Below, one piece after another: positions 5,948 to 8,992 of a DNA stretch of 8,992 bases (the first letter of the stretch is position 1; each line of letters begins with the position of its first letter). Made by a program: the position numbers and the translations under genes. This DNA comes from Nitrospirota bacterium (GTDB lineage: Bacteria; Nitrospirota; Nitrospiria; Nitrospirales; UBA8639). Below the pieces are notes generated by a model, which saw nothing but the letters and a program-made list of their open reading frames with translations, was not told the origin of the DNA and ran no database searches. The DNA lies in NCBI GenBank assembly GCA_029879555.1, contig JAOUQB010000072.1:1-8992 (forward strand). Direction: 5' to 3'.

Positions 5948-5996
5948 GTCCGACCGAAAAATGGTTACGCGGTTCGCTCACCATATTCATCTTCAT
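5925..5996 (-). CDS. Possible 23-codon leader peptide overlapping the PPK2 start
   Basis: ATG 5996 is preceded by GGAGAG 9 bases upstream and opens a 23-codon frame, beginning MKMNMVSEPRN. It ends in TAA at 5927-5925, just inside the PPK2 gene and ten bases past ATG 5935. Since PPK2 itself lacks a ribosome site, ribosomes finishing this frame could restart on PPK2. The frame is short and could be accidental. Confidence 0.3.
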   Translation of the reverse strand: MKMNMVSEPRNHFSVGHGLHHEE

Positions 5997-6073
5997 TTTA
6001 TGAATCTCTCCATTCGTCATGGTTCATTACGTAGATTTTTTCTTAAACCGACATTATTCACCTACAATTCTTA

Positions 6074-6226
6074 CTACAGTCCGATTGCCCGCGTTAAAGG
6101 CCAGCCAGGTGCTTGTATTTTTCGGGCATCCATGATCCGGACCCTCTTCAAAAAAGATTCAACTGGCGGGCGCAATTGGTCATTTGCCATTTTTGAAGCG
6201 TGCCCTTCCAACCAATCTTTGCGCAT
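6074..6226 (-). CDS. Unrecognised 50-residue protein with perfect Shine-Dalgarno
   Basis: A 50-codon frame starts at ATG 6226. It is preceded by TAAGGAGG (6236-6243), which is fully complementary to the 16S rRNA tail, with 9 bases between that site and the ATG. The start is 17 bases beyond the Na+/Pi cotransporter stop, so it sits as the next gene of the operon. The peptide is hydrophilic, basic and partly helical (begins MRKDWLEGHASKMAND, contains LRPPVESFLKRVRIMDARK). It has no membrane segment, cysteines or recognisable motif. It may be a small phosphate-operon protein or the N-terminal remnant of a longer gene: after the stop the next 120 bases carry many stops and look noncoding. I do not recognise it and propose no function. 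Confidence 0.5.
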   Translation of the reverse strand: MRKDWLEGHASKMANDQLRPPVESFLKRVRIMDARKIQAPGWPLTRAIGL

Positions 6227-6243
6227 GAGTGAAGCCCTCCTTA

Positions 6244-7986
6244 TCATTTATGGTCGGGTTCAGGCTGTTTTTCTGGTGTCGTCGTTCCGCTATCATTTTT
6301 AGAAGCAGATTTTTCCGAAGGAATCTCGTTTAGCTGTGAACGTGCAATACGCCTTGCCAGTTTGAAGATTCCGTCGAGTATCTCGAGCAGTTCAACCTCG
6401 CGAACATAGCCTGTGAGCCCAGCTTTTGGGTTGGCCGACATCCGCTTGACGCTTTCCGATTCAATCTGCTGGGCCAATAAACCAACCTCTCGCTTCATTG
6501 TACGCACCCTGGTAGCCAGCACAGCATCATTGTCGACAACCGCTTTCACACTCTCGCGCAGCGCATCGGCGACTTCACCATGCAGTTGCATTACTGGTCC
6601 TAAAGCGCTTGGTGGTAACTGAACGCGCGCCATGATCCGCTTTCGGGCAGAGGTGACGATATCGGTGGAAATACGGTCGGCAATGTGTTCGAGATCGTTC
6701 GCCACTTCGGCCAGTCGCATGAGCGTTCTTCCCTCTATCGACGACAGGGAAGTTAAGGAAATCTTGCCCAGATACGCGAGGATTTCCCGATGCAGATCGT
6801 CGGCTGGTTTATCCAATTCCTCCAAAAGATCGAGATCCCGCGACGATTGGGAAACGGCCGCAGGCAAGGCTTTCTGAAGCATGTCATGAACATATTCTCC
6901 AAGCCTGCCGATTTCGAGGCGTACATTGCCAAGTGCAATGGCGGGGGTCGAAAGAAGTGAGGCGTCGAGAAATCTCGGGGGGAGCAGTTCCATCTCTGAA
7001 AGCGGGCGATCCGGTACGATCCATTCGACCAATCGCGCGAATTGAGTGGTGAAGCCAATGAAGAGAATCGTGTTGGCGATGTTGAAGATCGTATGCGCGT
7101 TGGCTATTTGTCTGGGTACCTCCGTGGCATGGCGTGTTGCGGTCGACAGGCCATCAACTGTTGGCGAAATCAGCCGCGCCAAATCGGCTAGTTGCGGAAT
7201 GAACGAGACCCAGACAAGCACGCCGGCAACGTTGAACAGCACGTGAACCAGCGCCGCTCTAACCGCCTCGCGTGGTTTGCCGATGACGGTCAGGCCTGCC
7301 GTGGCACAGGTTCCGATATTGGCGCCGAGCGCGATCGCGATCGCTGTCTCAAGTGTCATCAGGCCCTGACCGGCGAGCATGATAATAATCCCAGTTGTTG
7401 CGGCTGAAGACTGGATGACTGCCGTAAAGGCGGCCCCCACAAAAATTGCCGCATAGGGATTCAGCAGGGAAGCGATGAATTCAGTAAACGACGGGTAGGA
7501 CTTCAGTGGCGCCATCGATTCGCTCATCAGGCCCATGCCGTAGAAAACGAGCCCGAACCCAAGGAGCATGTGCCCATAATCGCGCCAGACGTTGCGATTG
7601 GCCAGTGCAGCGATCAGGACGCCTATCGCGATTAGAGGCAACGAGAATTCGGTGACTTTAAAGGCAAGGATCTGAGCGGTAACCGTGCTGCCGATATTCG
7701 CACCCATGATGACACTAATGCTTTGCGTCATCGACAGGAGCCCGGCTGAAATGAAGCCGACCAGAATGACCGTGGTCACCGAGGACGAATTGACAATCCC
7801 TGTAACCAAGGCGCCGACGCCGACTCCCATGAAACGGTTGCGCGTCAGCCGCCCCAGGATTTCCTTTAAATAATCCCCGGCGGCGCGTTTCAGCGCGCCG
7901 GTCATCAGATCCATTCCGAACAGAAATAAGGCCAGCCCACCAAACAGACCCGTCCATAACGCGTAATGATTAATGGACAGTTCCAT
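6244..7986 (-). CDS. Na+/Pi cotransporter family protein with C-terminal PhoU-like domain
   Basis: A 580-residue protein. The membrane half (about 1-325) contains the two inverted repeats of the NptA/YjbB family. Repeat 1 carries VNSSSVTT (65-72) and GANIGSTVT (95-103). Repeat 2 carries IQSSAATT (191-198) and GANIGTCAT (221-229). The C-terminal third (about 340-555) is charged and helical, with PhoU-like features (EVANDLEHIADR, about 427-438), then a polar tail. Family members move phosphate with sodium; the E. coli member YjbB is linked to phosphate export, so direction is not certain here. The start ATG 7986 is chosen for AGGAGG at 7990-7995, though spacing is short (3 bases). ATG 7998 in frame would add four residues. 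It overlaps the uspA gene, indicating one transcript. In repeat 1 the usual Gln of QSS is Asn. Confidence 0.9.
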   Translation of the reverse strand: MELSINHYALWTGLFGGLALFLFGMDLMTGALKRAAGDYLKEILGRLTRNRFMGVGVGALVTGIVNSSSVTTVILVGFISAGLLSMTQSISVIMGANIGSTVTAQILAFKVTEFSLPLIAIGVLIAALANRNVWRDYGHMLLGFGLVFYGMGLMSESMAPLKSYPSFTEFIASLLNPYAAIFVGAAFTAVIQSSAATTGIIIMLAGQGLMTLETAIAIALGANIGTCATAGLTVIGKPREAVRAALVHVLFNVAGVLVWVSFIPQLADLARLISPTVDGLSTATRHATEVPRQIANAHTIFNIANTILFIGFTTQFARLVEWIVPDRPLSEMELLPPRFLDASLLSTPAIALGNVRLEIGRLGEYVHDMLQKALPAAVSQSSRDLDLLEELDKPADDLHREILAYLGKISLTSLSSIEGRTLMRLAEVANDLEHIADRISTDIVTSARKRIMARVQLPPSALGPVMQLHGEVADALRESVKAVVDNDAVLATRVRTMKREVGLLAQQIESESVKRMSANPKAGLTGYVREVELLEILDGIFKLARRIARSQLNEIPSEKSASKNDSGTTTPEKQPEPDHK

Positions 7987-8497
7987 GGCCCTCCTCATGA
8001 CCCTTGACTACGACGACTGGCATTGGCGCGAGCTGTACGACTCTCTCTGCCACCGAGCCGAGGAGGATGTGCGTCAGACCGGTGCGTCCGCGGCTGCCTA
8101 TGACGATGAGAGGTGTGTTGATCGATTTGGCAACCTCGACGATGCGGCTGGCAGGAAGTCCGGTCACTAGTTTTGCATCAGCGGTGGTAAGAGCCGACAA
8201 GGAGGGATGCTCCTCTCGTATCTTTTTCAGAAATGCATCCATCATGGCGCGGGCCAAGTCGGCCATTGGTCGGAGCCAGTCCACCTCTACTTGTCGATAG
8301 AATCCTGGACTCGAAGCCGGGTCGTGGATGACATGTAAAATCATGAGTTCACACCCCAGATGTTCCGCTTCCCGGCTGGCCCATAGCACCGCCTCACGGG
8401 AATCCTCCGAGAAATCGACAGCGACTAGAAGTGTGCCCCGGCTGTCTTCATTGACCCCGCTCTTCCCCTTTGTCTCAGGTTGGTTGGCTCTTGTCAT
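7970..8497 (-). CDS. Universal stress protein, UspA family, ATP-binding type
   Basis: A 175-residue single-domain Usp. After a polar extension of about 20 residues comes the first strand LLVAVDFSEDSREAV (23-37), then LMILHVIHDP (51-60). The nucleotide motif is G134-x2-G137-x9-G147-S148 within GSRGRTGLTHILLGS, and the final strand is PVVVVKG (160-166). The complete motif places it in the ATP-binding subgroup. Usp proteins are cytosolic and act in stress adaptation, often fine-tuning transporters or kinases encoded beside them. Its start overlaps the PiT stop by 4 bases (ATGA, 8494-8497), and its end overlaps the Na+/Pi cotransporter start. It is therefore embedded between two phosphate transporter genes, and a role in reading cellular energy state for phosphate transport is an attractive inference. 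Confidence 0.92.
   Translation of the reverse strand: MTRANQPETKGKSGVNEDSRGTLLVAVDFSEDSREAVLWASREAEHLGCELMILHVIHDPASSPGFYRQVEVDWLRPMADLARAMMDAFLKKIREEHPSLSALTTADAKLVTGLPASRIVEVAKSINTPLIVIGSRGRTGLTHILLGSVAERVVQLAPMPVVVVKGHEEGHGTVH
7990..7995 (-). promoter_or_regulatory. Ribosome binding site of the Na+/Pi cotransporter gene
   Basis: AGGAGG on the minus strand, 3 bases before ATG 7986. It lies inside the end of uspA. The short spacing leaves some doubt between ATG 7986 and ATG 7998. Confidence 0.45.
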
Positions 8498-8992
8498 GGC
8501 AGCATAATCCCCCGGATCATGAAAAACAGGCCTGCCGCGATCAGGGCTGTGACCGGGACCGTGATCAGCCAGGCAGCAGCAATGCGCATCAGGAGGGTGC
8601 GCTTCACTAACTCGATCCGATGGATTTTCCGCAGTTCCTTACGTTCGGCCTTGTTAATGAGGCCCGCACCCTTTTGCGCTTTCAACTCAAGGAGCATTTT
8701 GCTCCGTTCGGGCACCGTTGTGGCTTCGAACCGCTCCAGAAACGCCTTGACTTTTTCGGGGCTGTCGTCGGCATGGTGGAGTTTGATTTCCTCAATCATG
8801 CGCGAGTAGTTGACTTTGATGTATTCGCGGAGGAAGCCGACGCCGAACACGCCCCCGACGGCGATGTGGGTTGAACTGACCGGCAGCCCGAGCTGCGACG
8901 CGATAATCACGGTGATGGCCGCCGCCATGGCGATGCAGAAAGCTCGTGTCTGGTCTAGCTCGGTAATCTGAGAGCCGACCGACACGAGCTTT
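8494..8992 (-). CDS. PiT family inorganic phosphate transporter, C-terminal part (runs off right edge)
   Basis: The reading frame is open to the right edge (the first visible codons encode KLVSVGSQ), so the N-terminus is outside the window and the visible 165 residues are the C-terminal part. The family signature GLPVSSTHIAVGGVFGVGF is present, matching the second PiT repeat. It is followed by a charged cytoplasmic stretch with Glu and Lys, and a final transmembrane helix (about the last 28 residues). PiT proteins carry phosphate, often as a metal-phosphate complex, in symport with protons or sodium. The stop overlaps the uspA start by 4 bases. This makes it the first visible gene of the phosphate cluster; its promoter lies outside the window. 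An internal GTG at 8983-8985 would not be the real start. Confidence 0.92.
   Translation of the reverse strand, partial: KLVSVGSQITELDQTRAFCIAMAAAITVIIASQLGLPVSSTHIAVGGVFGVGFLREYIKVNYSRMIEEIKLHHADDSPEKVKAFLERFEATTVPERSKMLLELKAQKGAGLINKAERKELRKIHRIELVKRTLLMRIAAAWLITVPVTALIAAGLFFMIRGIMLP

Noticed and set aside
6001..6073. Separate promoter for PPK2 in the gap
   Set aside because: The stretch is AT-rich, but no box pair with correct spacing stood out, and PPK2 can be reached by readthrough from the cotransporter.
5889..6302. 137-codon plus-strand frame across the cotransporter-PPK2 gap
   Set aside because: It is antisense to the ends of two strong genes and to the gap, has no family pattern, and its composition follows the minus-strand genes.

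Overview
Every convincing gene in this window lies on the minus strand, so the text reads from high to low coordinates. Two functional blocks are visible, separated by a small LapA-like gene and a gene-free stretch of about 400 bases. The host looks like a diderm (Gram-negative-type) bacterium with medium GC. A LapA/DUF1049 protein, a PPK2 and a multi-repeat TM_helix channel sit beside an Asp23/AmaP cluster of a kind best known from Firmicutes and Actinobacteria. Nitrospirota or a similar environmental phylum is my best guess. It rests on gene content only and is low confidence.

Right block (about 4695-8992), phosphate and polyphosphate. In transcription order it holds the C-terminal part of a PiT phosphate transporter (runs off the right edge), a UspA universal stress protein (4-base ATGA overlap), a Na+/Pi cotransporter-family protein with a C-terminal PhoU-like domain (short overlap with uspA), an unrecognised 50-codon ORF with a perfect Shine-Dalgarno, a PPK2-type polyphosphate kinase, and a short DUF47/PhoU-like protein whose start appears frameshifted. 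Together they suggest a module that moves phosphate across the membrane, senses it through PhoU-like domains, and exchanges phosphate between nucleotides and polyphosphate. This block looks more GC-rich than the left one.

Middle (about 3985-4694). A 73-residue LapA-like membrane protein is followed by 407 bases without a gene. That stretch holds a GC-rich segment able to form several nested hairpins and, nearer the next gene, a good sigma-70-like promoter with a small inverted repeat near the predicted transcription start.

Left block (1-3984), envelope stress. Transcription probably starts from the promoter near 4100 and runs through two canonical Asp23/Gls24 proteins, a third shorter and divergent Asp23-like protein, an AmaP-type membrane anchor, a small DUF3096-like membrane protein, a 509-residue channel-like protein made of five tandem two-helix repeats, and the start of another small membrane protein cut by the left edge. 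The likely logic is a set of soluble Asp23 proteins tethered to the membrane by AmaP, co-expressed with membrane proteins that may respond to envelope tension. No tRNA, rRNA, CRISPR array, insertion sequence or transposase was seen.
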